A stretch of 64,000 bases of DNA from Atkinsonella hypoxylon (lineage: Eukaryota > Ascomycota > Sordariomycetes > Hypocreales > Clavicipitaceae): positions 1-64,000 of the forward strand of contig JFHB01000168.1 of NCBI GenBank assembly GCA_000729835.1, written 5' to 3'. The notes beneath the pieces were generated by a model, which saw only the letters and a program-made list of their open reading frames with translations, was not told where the DNA came from and made no database searches. This document shows positions 12,394 through 23,759 of the stretch, in pieces. The translations under genes and the position numbers were made by a program. Position 1 is the stretch's first letter; each line of letters opens with the position of its first letter.

Positions 12394-14522
12394 AAAAGCT
12401 TCTTTAAGGAATTAAAAAACTAGTATAACTGCTACCCTAAACACCTTCACTTTAATAGTAGTACAGAAATTAATACTAGGTTGTAAGCTTAGCTATCTTC
12501 TAAGGGTATTTACTTTAGCACCTCTTGCCCCTATATTTACGAATAGAATAGGCTAATAGAGAGAGCTATAAGGGTACTTCTAGACCGTTTGCGTGCTACT
12601 CTACAGTAGTTACAATTACCTCTATATCTATAGTCTTACATCCTTCTTGCTATAGTAGATTTAGTTAATACTACTGCGAATAGTACTAAACTACTAAGTC
12701 CTAAACAGCTATATCTAGCTAATTTAGAGCCTTCTAAGACCTATAAGCCTAATTTTACTAAAATAAGGGCTATAGGCTTCTATTACGAAGTTCTAATTCC
12801 TTTAGAACAAAGATCTAGGTTGCAGAAGCTAGCTAAAAGAACTATTCCTAGTAGACTTTTAGCTACGCTAGGTTCTAATGTATATCTAATATACATCCCC
12901 TCTAAACGAGCTGTTATAAAGACTAGCTTCGTTAAAATTATAGAAGGAATAGGTCCTATTTTACAGGGCATCCCTAAGGTTCCTATTGGTTCTATAGTGG
13001 ATAATCCTTTAGAGGGAGAAATCAATAAATTAGTGGATAATTATACCCCTAAGTATCCTTATCCTAGTTATCTAGATGTGCTGAATTATCCACTAGAATC
13101 TGTAGATTAAGCTCTTCTACTAAGCAACCCTATAGAAGCTGTAGAGGCCCCTAAAGCCCCTATATCTATAGAAGCCCCTTAGGCTAATATAGAACCTATA
13201 GAAGCTGAAGCTGAATTAATTGATGCTAATACTATAGATTTAGATAGAGATATATTTTCCTTAATCAAGGATCTATGCTTTAAGGCAAGGACTAAAGCAG
13301 CTATTACTTCTAATAGTAATAAGAATAAACTTCCTAACACGTAGAAGTAAGCCCTAAAAAGCTCTGCTAAGCAGCATTGGATAGAAGCTACCTATAGCAA
13401 ATTTAAGCAGCTATTAGCTGCTAGAACCTTTAAATTTATAGGGAAAGACTAAGTACCTAAGGGCTAAAGAGTTCTAAAGAATAGACTTATTTATAGGCTA
13501 AAAAAGGATAAAGAAAATAATTCTATAAAATATAAGGCCTGCCTTATTGCTAAGGGATTTATATAAATAGAAGGTTAAGACTATCTAGAGACCTTTACTG
13601 CAACTAGTATTCCTCCTAGCTAGCGTATATTATTAGCTCTTGCAGCTTTTAATAACTAGGAAGTTAAGCAAATCAATTTTATAGGAGCGTTTTTAAATAG
13701 TAAGCTAAAAGAAGCTATTTATATAGAAATCCCAGATGGATTCATTGAATTTGCAGAGCAATTATCGCTATTAGTAGCTAAGCTACTAAAAAGCTGTAAT
13801 TACAGGCCTTCTAAAGACTAGGTAATTAAGCTAGAAAAATCCCTCTATAGTCTAAAGTAAAGTCCTAGAGAATAGCAGCAAATTCTAACAGAATTACTTT
13901 AAAAGTATAGATTTAAACCTCTTATATTAGACCCAGCAGTCTTTTATAACCCAGCTATATCTATATATATTGCTACTTATGTAGATAACTGTCTTCTAAT
14001 TAGGCCTAATTTACGATATATTAATAAGCTTAAAAAGCTACTAAATTAAGCTTATTTAATAGAAGATAGAGGACCAGTAGAATTCTTTCTAGGTGTATAA
14101 ATCACCCGTAATAGGTCTAAAAGGTCTTTTAAAATCCACTAATCTTAATACATCCTTAAAGCCCTAGAAAGATTCAAAATGCTAAATACTAAGCCGGCTT
14201 CTATCCCTATACAGCTAGGAATTCTAAAGCAACTAGTTATAAAACTTCTCTTAAAATCCGATTATAAGCTTTATTAGAGCATAATAGGCACTATAATGTA
14301 CCTTATGTTGCTAACTAGGGCTGATATTGCTTTTTCTGTTCAGTGGCTATCAACCTTCCTAGCTAAGCCCTATATAGAGCACCTGAACGCCTCTAAGCAC
14401 CTCCTAAGGTACTTAAGTGGTACTAGAAGCTTTGCCATTATTTATAAGCGTTCTAGTCCACACCCTATAGGGTCTTCCTCTAAAGCTTCTAATAGTTCTA
14501 TTAGTTGTAAAGAAGTACTTAA
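12394..14522 (+). pseudogene. gag-pol: Copia A gag-pol, 3' part: integrase C-terminal part, RT, RNase H (truncated)
   Basis: After removal of G1 plus one TSD this is in the same phase as ATG 1661, so the original was one gag-pol frame. Intact runs remain at 12820-13110 and 14296-14522. Landmarks are the integrase region DLVNTTANSTKLLSPKQLYL, the linker with Glu/Ala/Pro-rich repeats (13130-13230), and RT with QIDF-type motif near 13670 (VKQINFIGAFLN). The RT active site at 13978-13989 is YVDN where the family has YVDD. RNase H begins with LLTRADIAFSVQWL and stops at 14522 where Gy2 is inserted. Confidence 0.9.
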
Positions 14523-14853
14523 TGTCACGGCCACAAGGGAAAGATCAAATGGTCTTATTAGGCTCTATCAACGAAGACTCTAAGATAGAGAGGAAAGGAG
14601 AAAAAAGGAGGCAAAGCCTCTGTAGGTGCTTAAGGGCTACAAGATTAACGGACCCTAGTGGAGTTAACAACCTAAAGTGGGGCTACGTTTAGTGCATTTA
14701 ACGGTCTAACGTTGTTCTACAACGGTTTAAGGTTCTACTAAAGGATTAAGGCTCTACTAAGCTAGCATTAATAGAGTAGCTAACTTAGAACATTTAAACA
14801 TTAAGGTAATAAATAATAATAAAGCATTATACTAAGGGCTTATAACTATTACA
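14523..14853 (-). repeat. 3' LTR of Gy2
   Basis: 331 bp, from TGTCACGGCCACAAGG to AACTATTACA, with TG...CA ends. The outer 200 bp keep many CpA and TpG dinucleotides, unlike the pol region that follows, so RIP was light here. The only LTR of this family in the window. Confidence 0.8.
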
Positions 14854-14866
14854 CTACCCTCTTCTA
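14854..14866 (-). other. Polypurine tract of Gy2
   Basis: In element sense AGAAGAGGGTAG directly precedes the 3' LTR (plus strand CTACCCTCTTCT). Confidence 0.7.
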
Positions 14867-14929
14867 AACCTAATATTGTTAGACAATATTAAAGGTTTTA
14901 CCTATATTATATAGGTCTTTTTCTCTTTA

Positions 14930-17870
14930 TTGTAGCATCCTTAGCAGCTATATTATTATTGCTGTATTCTACTACAGCTTTATTATTAGCAGCTATAACT
15001 AACTATTTCTGTAGTTTTACTAGTAGTTCTACAGCATCTAAATACTTCTTGTGAAATTTAACTAAAGCTAATATTATATTAGCTAAATTCTTCGCTAAAT
15101 ACTATTAATTATCTAGGTTATAACCTTTCTAACTAACCTAATATTCTAAGGTTTTATTTTAACCCTTTAATCTAGAGGCTAGTACCTAGTTAACTTTATA
15201 TTCCGTTTAGCTCTAGATTTCTTGTAGTTCCTTTAGCGTTATTAGCTGCTAAGGCAATAGATTAATTAATGCCTTTTGTAGCCTATCTATATAAAACAAT
15301 AAAGACCCTTTAAACTAGCCTAGAATATCTAAGATAAAGCTGTAACCTTTCTTTTTAATTATTAACTATAGACTAATGTATTAAGAATTAAGTTAAGTAG
15401 TTAAAGCTAAAGTTATAAAGCCTTTCTTCTGTATATAGACTTTATTGCCTATATTAAAGTTAACTTCCCTTCTTTTTTAATTAGCTTAGTTCTCTTATAC
15501 CTTTTAGGCTTTAACTATATTTTGCTATATAAGGTCTTATACCTCCTTTATTTATATAATAATGTTTTAAGCAGTTTATACTCTTTCTAAATTAATAAGA
15601 TTAAATAGTTTATTATTTAATACTAATAGATTCTATAGTAGTTAACCTAATAATACCTAAAGAGAATATATATTTAACAATAAGTGCTATAATATATTAT
15701 ATATAAAGTCTAAAGCAGAAAGGTAAATACTCTACTATCTTTAATACTAGTTAATATAGAATCTTAGCTTCTAATTTAATTCTTAATTTATAATCTCTAT
15801 AGCTCCTTAGGTTTATAGGTATAGAGAACTTCTATAATAATATTTTATACTAGTTAGCTTATTTATTGTTTCTAGGAATTCTAATACAAAAGGGCTAGCA
15901 TTATTGCTAATCTAAACACTAAGTAAGCTAAGGAAATAGTATATATATTAATAATACTGTTATACAATCTTTTTTACTGTATCTATCTTATAGCCTAGAA
16001 GAGTAGCTATTAGGCAACTAAATTTGTAAATAAATACCTAGATATAGTTATAGCTAAATTTATCTAGAGGTATATCCTTACTATTAATAACTACCTACTT
16101 CTATACTTTATTTAGTACTAGTAAAGAGTGTAATAAGCTTAGAGTCTTATTATAGTAAGGTTTGTTGCAGTTATAGTCTAGATAATTCTTTATAAAGGTT
16201 TAGGTATTATAGTTTATTTCTTACTACTAATATTGCCTTTTAATAAGATTAATTGTTTTATATTAACCTCTATAGGCAAAAATAGGTAGTATATAAGCTT
16301 TATAAATTAACGCTATATATAAGAAGATCTTTCTATTACTAGTTTAAACTAGAACTACTAGCTTTCTATTGTAAGAACCTAGACCTTATTCTTTATTTTC
16401 TTTAACAATTAGGTCTACTAGGTTTAATTCTTAAAGTCTCTCTTATCTACTTAATATTATTATATTATTAACTTAATTAAGCAGTATTATCTTAAAGGTT
16501 TAGTCTAGAGCTTCTTAGGCTTTAACAGTAGAAGTATTAATAGTTTTCCTTAATAGAGTATTAGCAATAATATTATCTTTTCCTTTTTAATACTAGAAAG
16601 TAATATTAAAGTTAGCTAAGAAGTTAGCCTATTTAACTTAACGCATTAATAGTAGCCTCTTAGTAGACTAATACAATAGTGCTTAGTAATTAGTAACAAT
16701 AAAGAATTAAGTACTAAGCAGCTTAGGTTTAAAGTGCTGTAACGTTTAAATACAGCTAATATTTCTTAATCCTAGATAGAATAGGCTCTTTCTACTAATA
16801 TTATAGTCTTACTAAAATATCCAATAGGTTTCTATTTATTGTTATCTTGCAACTATATAATTACTTCTTCTATAGCGTTATAAGAAGCGTTAGTCTCTAC
16901 TTAGGTTTTTCTACCTAGTTAAAAGAAAGCTAATATAGGTACTTAAGTAGCTAATTTCTTTATTAGATTAAATGCTTATTGTTATTCTAGTTTAATAATA
17001 AATATTGCCTCTTTCTTAAGCAAGCGATTTAGTGGTTCTACTATATTGCTAGAATAACTGCAGAATATATAGATATAATTATATAACTTAAGGAAGGATC
17101 TTAGTGCAGTCTTAAAAGTTAGATCTTTAATCTTCTAGCTAGTAATAGCTTTAATCTTAGCTAGATTAATTTATATGCCTTTTCTAACTTTAATTATTAT
17201 ACCTAAGTAGTTAATACTTTTTATATTAAACTAGGATTTCTTAATATTACCTTAAAGATTAGCTTTATATAATTAGTAGATAACTTCTTTAACTTAAGAC
17301 TAATAAACCTTTTCTACTTTATTATCTATATAAATTAGGATATTATTAGTATAGGCACTAGTAAAGAGGTTAAGTAATTTATTAAGCTAAGTATTAATAA
17401 ATAATTACTACTAAGCTAATCTAACTTTTAATCTAAAGAGAAGCACTTTCTACTAGAACGTTCTTTAGTAAGTTTAAAAGGCAGTTAGGTATTAAGAGTT
17501 TACTTTAATTAATATCTAATTAAAAGCTCTAATAATATTAATCTTGCTTATTCTTTTAGCTTATTAGCAATTAGCAATAGTTCCTCTAATGTTTAAAGTA
17601 GGAACTAATTAAGGCTTTAGGAAGTTATTAATCTATTAATAATCTTAGCAGAAACGCCTCTCGCTAGAGTAAGGTTTTAGAGTAAAAACATTTAATATAG
17701 GTTTATTAGCTATATAGAGTTTAATTAATCTAGCCTTTAATAGTTCTTTAACAGCTTTCTTTTCTAAGGGGAGGCATTTAAGAGGGGTTCTATATATAGG
17801 AGGGGAACCTAACAATAGTTTAGCTAATTCTAACACAACATTATAACTAGAGCAGCTAGGTAGTAACACT
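14930..17870 (-). pseudogene. gag-pol: Gy2 pol: RT, RNase H, integrase, chromodomain
   Basis: Read on the minus strand. An intact run at 17645-17869 holds the RT fingers (NVFTLKPYSSERRFC). The RT active site near 17332-17360 reads AYTNNILIY, where AYxDDILIY is expected. RNase H shows QVETNAFYNAI and, near 16640, LANFNITFQYQKGKDNII ahead of a leucine-arginine end. Integrase shows GRYSKKDCI then ELNQKLRFYINQYQ. The C-terminal segment near 15040-15200 reads LEYQVSWKGYNLDN when stops are taken as Trp/Gln, a chromodomain core. After it a Lys/Ala-rich tail runs to about 14930. Stops are dense at Gln/Trp positions. Confidence 0.87.
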
Positions 17871-18581
17871 TATTGAAAATAATAGGGATTACAGGGCTAG
17901 ATATCTAAGAGGGTAGTGGTCTCTTAGATTTAGTACCTGTAATTGCTCCTAGCAATTATCACGTAGTGGAAGCAGCAGCGGCCTAAATCAAGCTGTAGTG
18001 TATAGTATAGATTACGTAGAGGCAGTAGATAACTATAATAATAGTGGTATCTTATATTAAGAGCGCTGTAACGAATAAGTTAGTAAGGGTAGGATCTTAA
18101 ATCTTTCTAGTCCCTTATAGACCTACTAACTATATTAGCGGGCTGTAGTTGCTAGAAGGGGCTTGTAGGCTACTTTATAATTTCCGCAAAAAGATTTACT
18201 ATATAAAAACAAAAAAATTAACTTACAGCTATACAAACGAGACGCTTATATACATAATTTAATAAATTCCACTAATAATAAGTAACCCTTATAAGCAACT
18301 CTATCCAACAATTATACTATTAAATAGCCCTAATTCTTAGCTTTTAAATAGTATACTTCTTAAATTTCTACTATTGCTAGTTGTAGAGAAAATCGCTGTT
18401 AAAGTTAACTATAGGTTAGGCAACTTTGCCTTAGTTAATTCTAGATGTTTTGCATCTAGTAACAGCGATATCTCTACTAAAAATTAACGTAACAAGACCT
18501 AGTTAGGGTCACATAATAGAGCAACTAACAGGCAACTAGCAAGCATAAAAATAGGCTATACAGGGTAGCTTATTTTTAACA
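17871..18581 (-). repeat. 3' LTR of Copia B
   Basis: 711 bp, from TATTGAAAATAATAG to TTTTTAACA on the plus strand. The polypurine tract CTAGAGGGAG (element sense) adjoins it at 18582-18591. Confidence 0.95.
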
Positions 18582-18591
18582 CTCCCTCTAG
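18582..18591 (-). other. Polypurine tract of Copia B
   Basis: CTAGAGGGAG in element sense, immediately before TGTTAAAAATAAG. The same ten bases are at 31825-31834 in copy C; copy D has CTAGAGAGAG at 59981-59990. Confidence 0.8.
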
Positions 18592-18834
18592 AAATGTAAG
18601 AAGTAACTAGTTCTATAAGCAACTTAGCTTCTTTAAAGGATATCTAAGTTAGAATTAACTAACGAAAATATAGTACTAATAACAGAACCAAATAACATAA
18701 CTAATTCCAGCAATTCCAGGGTAGTTATAGTTGAATATAACTAGTTGTTGTTGATTGTTTTTGTTATTTTCGATTTTTAACTGTTTTTTTTTGTTGCTTT
18801 TCGATTTTTCGAGTGTTTTTGTTGCTTTTATAAG

Positions 18835-21800
18835 CTAGCTAGAAAGCTCTAGTAACTTAATGAATTGTTGATGCTTTTAAATAGTAAGAGGCTTAGTTAG
18901 GCTATCTGCTGGCATCTAATTTGTATTAATATAACTAACCTTAGCTATACCTTTACGAATCTTTTCCCTAATGTAGTTAAACTTCAAAAGGGTGTACTTA
19001 GTCCTACTATATAACGTTAGGTTGTAAGCAGTAACTATAGCGCCTTAATTATTACACCTAATAGGAATAGAAGGGGTTAAAGGCAGCTTTATCTCCTTAA
19101 AAAGGCTGTAGAGCCACTCTAATTCCCTAATAGCTTTAGATAATGCATTAGATTCTACTTCTAAAGTAGAAAGAGCAATAGTACTAGCTTTTTTCGATTT
19201 CTAGCTAATAGGTCCACTAGCTAGCTTATATAGATAAGCATAGGTTAATTTAGAAGAGACTTTATTACCAGCAAAATCGCTATTGCAATAACTAAGGAGG
19301 GTCTTAAGTACTTCTTTAGAGCTAGAAGCTTTAGAAGAAGACCCTATAGAGTGTAGACTAGAACGCTTATAAATAATAGCAAAGCTTCTAGTACCACTTA
19401 AGTACCTTAGGAGGTGCTTAGAGGCATTTAGGTGCTCTATATAGGGCTTAGCTAAGAAGGTTAATAGCCACTAAACGGAAAAAGCAATATCAGCCCTAGT
19501 TAGCAACATAAGATACATTATAGTACCTATTATGCTCTAATAAAGCTTATAGTTAGATTTAGAGAGAAGTTTTGTAACTAGTTACTTTAGAATTCCTAGC
19601 TGTATAGGGATAGAAGCTAGCTTAGCATCTAGCATTTTGAATCTTTCTAGGGCTTTAAGGATGTATTAAGATTAGTGGATTTTAATAGACCTTTTAGACC
19701 TATTATAAGTGATTTATACACCTAGAAAGAATTCTACTAGTCCTCTATCTTCTATTAGATAAGCTTTATATAATAGCTTCTTTAGCTTGTTAATATAGCT
19801 TAGATTTAAACTAATTAGAAGACAGTTATCTACGTAAGTAGCAATATACGTAGATGTAGCTAGGTTATAAAAGACTGCTAGGTCTAATATAAGAGGTTTA
19901 AATCTATGCTTTTAAAGTAATTCTGTTAGAATTTGCTGCTATTCTCTAGGACTTTACTTTAGACTATAGAGGGATTTTTCTAGCTTAATTACTTGCTCTT
20001 TAGAGGGCTTGTAATTACAGCTTTTTAGTAGCTTAGCTACTAATAGCGTTGCTTCTGTAAATTTAACGAATCTATCTAGGATTTCTATATAAATAGCTTC
20101 TTTTAGCTTACTATTTAAAAACGCTCCTATAAAATCGATTTGCTTAACTTCCTAGTTATTAAAAGCTGCAAGAGCTAATAATATACGCTAGCTAGGAGGA
20201 ATACTAGTTGCAGTAAAGGTCTCTAGGTAATCTTAACCTTCTATTTGCATAAATCCCTTAGCAATAAGGTAGGCCTTATATTTTATAGGATTATTTTCTT
20301 TATCCTTTTTTAGCCTATAAATAAGCTTATTCTTTAGAACTCTTTAGCCCTTAGGTACTTAGTCTTTCCCTATAAATTTAAAGGTTCTAGCAGCTAATAG
20401 CTGCTTAAATTCGCTATAGGTAGCTTCTATCTAATGCTGCTTAGCAGAGCTTTTTAGGGCTTGCTTCTACGTATTAGAAAGTTTATCCTTACTATTAGAA
20501 GTAATAGCTGCTTTAGTCCTTGCCTTAAAGTATAGATCCTTAATTAAGGAAAATATATCTCTATCTAAATCTATAGCATTAGCATTAGCTTTAGCTTCTA
20601 TAGTAGCTTCTATAGGTGTTTCTATAGGTATAGGGGCTTTAGGGGCCTCTATAGCTTCTATAGAGTTGCTTAGTAGAAGAGCTTAATTTTCTATAGGTTC
20701 TAGTGGATAATTTAGTACATCTAGATAACTAGAATAAGGATACTTAGGAGTATAATTATCTTCTAACTGCTAGTTATTGATTTCTCCCTCTAAAGGATTA
20801 TCTACTATAGAACTAATAGGAACCTTAGGGATGCCCTATAAAATAGGACCTATTCCTTCTATAATTTTAACGAAGCTAGTCTTTATAACAGCTCGTTTAG
20901 AGGGGATATATATTAGATATACATTAGAACCTAGCGTAGCTAAAAGTCTACTAGGAATAGTTCTTTTAGCTAGCTTCTGCAACCTAGATTGTTGTTCTAA
21001 AGGAATTAGAACTTTACAATAGAAGCCTATAGCCCTTATTTTAGTAAAATCAGGCTTATAGGTCTTAGAAGGCTCTAAATCAGCTAGATATAGCTGTTTA
21101 GAACTTAGTGGTTTAGTACTATTCGCAGTAGTATTAACTAAATCTACTATAGCAAGAAGGATGTAAGACTATAGATATAGAGGTAATTGTAACTACTATA
21201 GGGTAGCACACAAACGGTCTAGAAGTACCCTTATAGCTCTCTCTATTAGCCTATTCTGTTCGTAAATATAGGGGCAAGAGATGCTAAAGTAAATACCCTT
21301 AGAAGATAGCTAAGCTTACAACCTAGTATTAATTTCTGTACTACTATTAAAGTGAAGGTGTTTAGGGTAGCAGTTATACTGGTTTTTTAATTCCTTAAAG
21401 AAGCCTTTAATACAGCTATAGAGAGTAGAACCCTCTTTATTAGCTAGATTAAAAGACCACTTATACCGTAATTTTCTATCAATTAGAAAAAGAATAGAGG
21501 CCTCTTATTGTACAGTATAGGCTCTATTTTAACAGTATCTCCCTCTATAATATCTAAACATCTAGGGGGGTTAAGAATAGCATGCTTGCTAGGTCTTTTA
21601 ACAGCTTTAGCTTAGTTGTAAGCTAGGCAGTTAAAATCCTTTTCCTTAATTTTTGTAAAATTAGGAATACCTTTAGTAATAGAAGCAGTCTTTTTTAGTA
21701 AAGGGAGTCCTATATGCCCTAATCTAACGTGCTAAGTAGCAGCTAATTCTAGGAGCTTCTTATAGGAAGAAGAAGCAGTAGGATTTATACTACTAGAATT

Positions 21801-23295
21801 ATTATTAGAGCTAGCTTTCTATTGCTCCCTATCTTGCTAGATCTCTTAAGAACTATAGGCCTTATTTAAGGGATCTAGACGGCTACTTCCTCTAATATCT
21901 AGCAACTTAGGATTTAGACCTTCTAAATCCCTATTATTAGAAGGAATCTAACTAGGAGCCCGTTTAGGAACTAGGGCTAATAGCTCTATAGCATCGTTAT
22001 TAGTATTATCTTCTTCTTCTTTAAAATTAAATAATTCCTTAATTTAGCTATATTCCTCTAGATTAAAACTAGGCTGTTAAGGGATTTAAACCTCTATAGA
22101 ATAACTAGCATTATAACTGCTATTATAACTATTGCTAGCTAGAAATCCTATATAAGAGAGATTAGCGTGGTTTTTACACACTCTAGGGGTCTCTTGCCCC
22201 TTAAGCTATAAGAAGAAACTATACTTTTTGGGATTTAGAAGCCTACAGCAGCTTCTATTAGCTAGAAATAGCTGATTTCTAAGGAGAGTGCCCCCTATTA
22301 AATAGTGCTTTAGACTACTAATTAGGTTAGTATTTAAACCTAGGTAATATAGAGCATCCTTTAGAGCTAAAGGTTTATATTTAGCTGGATTTATACTAAC
22401 TAGTACCTAGAATACAGCAGTTCCCTGTCCTTTAGGATAAATAGGACCTCCTCTAGTAGCAATAGGCGCGGTTTTACCCTTTTTTATAGGCTTAAAAGTC
22501 CTAAAAAATGCCTTATTGTTAACTATATAACAGGTAGAACCTATATTGTATAGTAAGGAGTTTTTAATTATTCTATTAGAATAGTTAAAAGAAGGGGTAT
22601 TATTACTAGTAGTACTAGTATCACTAGTAGTGGATTCTGTATCTAAATCGTAAGAATCATTACTACTAGAACTGCTAGATTCACTATCGGAATCTATAGT
22701 ATTCTAGTTGCTAGTAGATAGGTTATAACAACCTATAGCAAAAGCAGCTTCTCTATCCTTATTCCTAGAATTTTTGTTACTTCTTCTTTAGCCCTTCTAC
22801 TTCTTCTTATTCTTAGAGGCTTTATCTATATCTTTAGAGGCATTAGAATCATTAGAATTAGAATTGGAATTCTTCTTCTAATTAGGAGGATTCTTTCCTT
22901 AGTTAGCTTTATTATTATTAAAACCATTAAAATTAGAAGCTTTATAACTAAGAGCCTTAGATATAGAGGAGCTTTTATCTCTTTGTTCTTCTAATAAGTT
23001 AGCTATAAGGAACTGTAAATTCAGCATTTTTATAGATAGACCTTGTACTCTAGCAGCTCTAATAGAATATTGCTGCCTTTTAGCCTAGGGAAGGTCTTCT
23101 TTAAAGCATTAATATAATAATTTACCTAGTCGATAGAATTAATAGCTACACTACAGAGCTGTAATCTAGCTAGTAAATTATTAAATTCAGCATTAAAGGC
23201 CTCTAAAGATCCCTTATAGTTCGAAAACAATAAGTTGTAATAACTAGTATATAGCGTACTACGTTGTATTTTAGCACTCTATAAATACTTGTTAT
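18835..23295 (-). pseudogene. gag-pol: Copia B gag-pol, 3' part: gag C-terminal part, protease, integrase, RT, RNase H
   Basis: In element sense the reading runs from 23295 to a TAG at 18837-18835, ending DSLTKPLAI...KLLELSS, the usual copia RNase H tail. The RT active site near 19835-19850 is ATYVDN. The protease site near 22540 has D-to-N as in copy A. A single-base deletion at about 21500 in the integrase core (TCTATTC where copies A and D have TCTAGTTC or TTTAGTTC) shifts the frame and is shared with copy C. The remaining 5' gag is at 49209-49990. The 240 bp between the stop and the polypurine tract are untranslated. Confidence 0.88.
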
Positions 23296-23612
23296 AGACT
23301 CGAGCCTTAGGCTTAGGTCTTTTAGTAGAGGGAGAACAGCAGAAGAGGGAGAGAGATCTATATAGGTAAAGGGATAGAAGTAAGCTGCATTTATCTAGGG
23401 GTTACTTAAACTTTACTAGGCCCTAAAGAGAGAACCTTAGCTATAAAGTATATACTAAAAGGGGCTCCTAAGGGGATAGACTTACCCCTAAATATATAGT
23501 ATAGAGGTATAGAGAGGCTTTTAGTTCTTTCTCTTTTTCTTCTTTTCTCTCTATAATTATAGTTCTTATTATAGACGCTAGTTAGTAGTAGCTATTAAGT
23601 TAGTCTATTATA
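23296..23612 (+). repeat. 5' LTR of G2
   Basis: About 317 bp, from TGTTATAGACTCGAGCC to GTCTATTATA. The first bases keep CTCGAG, unlike the 3' LTR copy (CTTAAG). The following TACTATAATTATTC should hold the PBS; no tRNA match was recognised, so self-priming as in Tf1-like chromoviruses is possible but unproven. Confidence 0.92.
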
Positions 23613-23759
23613 TACTATAATTATTCTATAGATAGAACACTAGTAAGAACAATATTGTTTAGTTATAGTAATAAAGGCCTAGCTAATTAGCTTAAGTACT
23701 CTTTTAACCTCTATAAAGAGGTAGAGAAAAATACAGTAGAAATTAGCTAAAAAGCAGTA

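Larger units (their letters stand above)
5..14522 (+). mobile_element. Copia A: Ty1/copia LTR retrotransposon, RIP-degraded, interrupted by G1 and broken at 14522 by Gy2
   Basis: A 5' LTR (5-708) is followed by a tRNA-iMet-type primer binding site, a leader of about 950 bp, and one long gag-pol frame in the order gag, protease, integrase, RT, RNase H, which is the Pseudoviridae (Ty1/copia) order. G1 sits in the integrase region (4304-12388). Removing G1 and one TSD copy restores the frame. At 14522 the RNase H coding stops abruptly at the LTR of Gy2. The rest of Copia A, including its 3' LTR, should lie to the right of the window, beyond Gy2. It is the outermost and therefore oldest layer of the nest. 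Confidence 0.93.

Noticed and set aside
12783..13025. Minus-strand open frame with relatives at 20777-21022, 34097-34288 and 62188-62433
   Set aside because: These are the complementary-strand shadow of the Copia integrase C-terminal reading, which has the expected motifs and links in phase to RT.
5..18581. Pairing the LTR at 5-708 with the LTR at 17871-18581 as one element
   Set aside because: They are in inverted orientation and carry different diagnostic variants; 17871-18581 pairs with 50940-51651 by variants and by the ACACT duplication.
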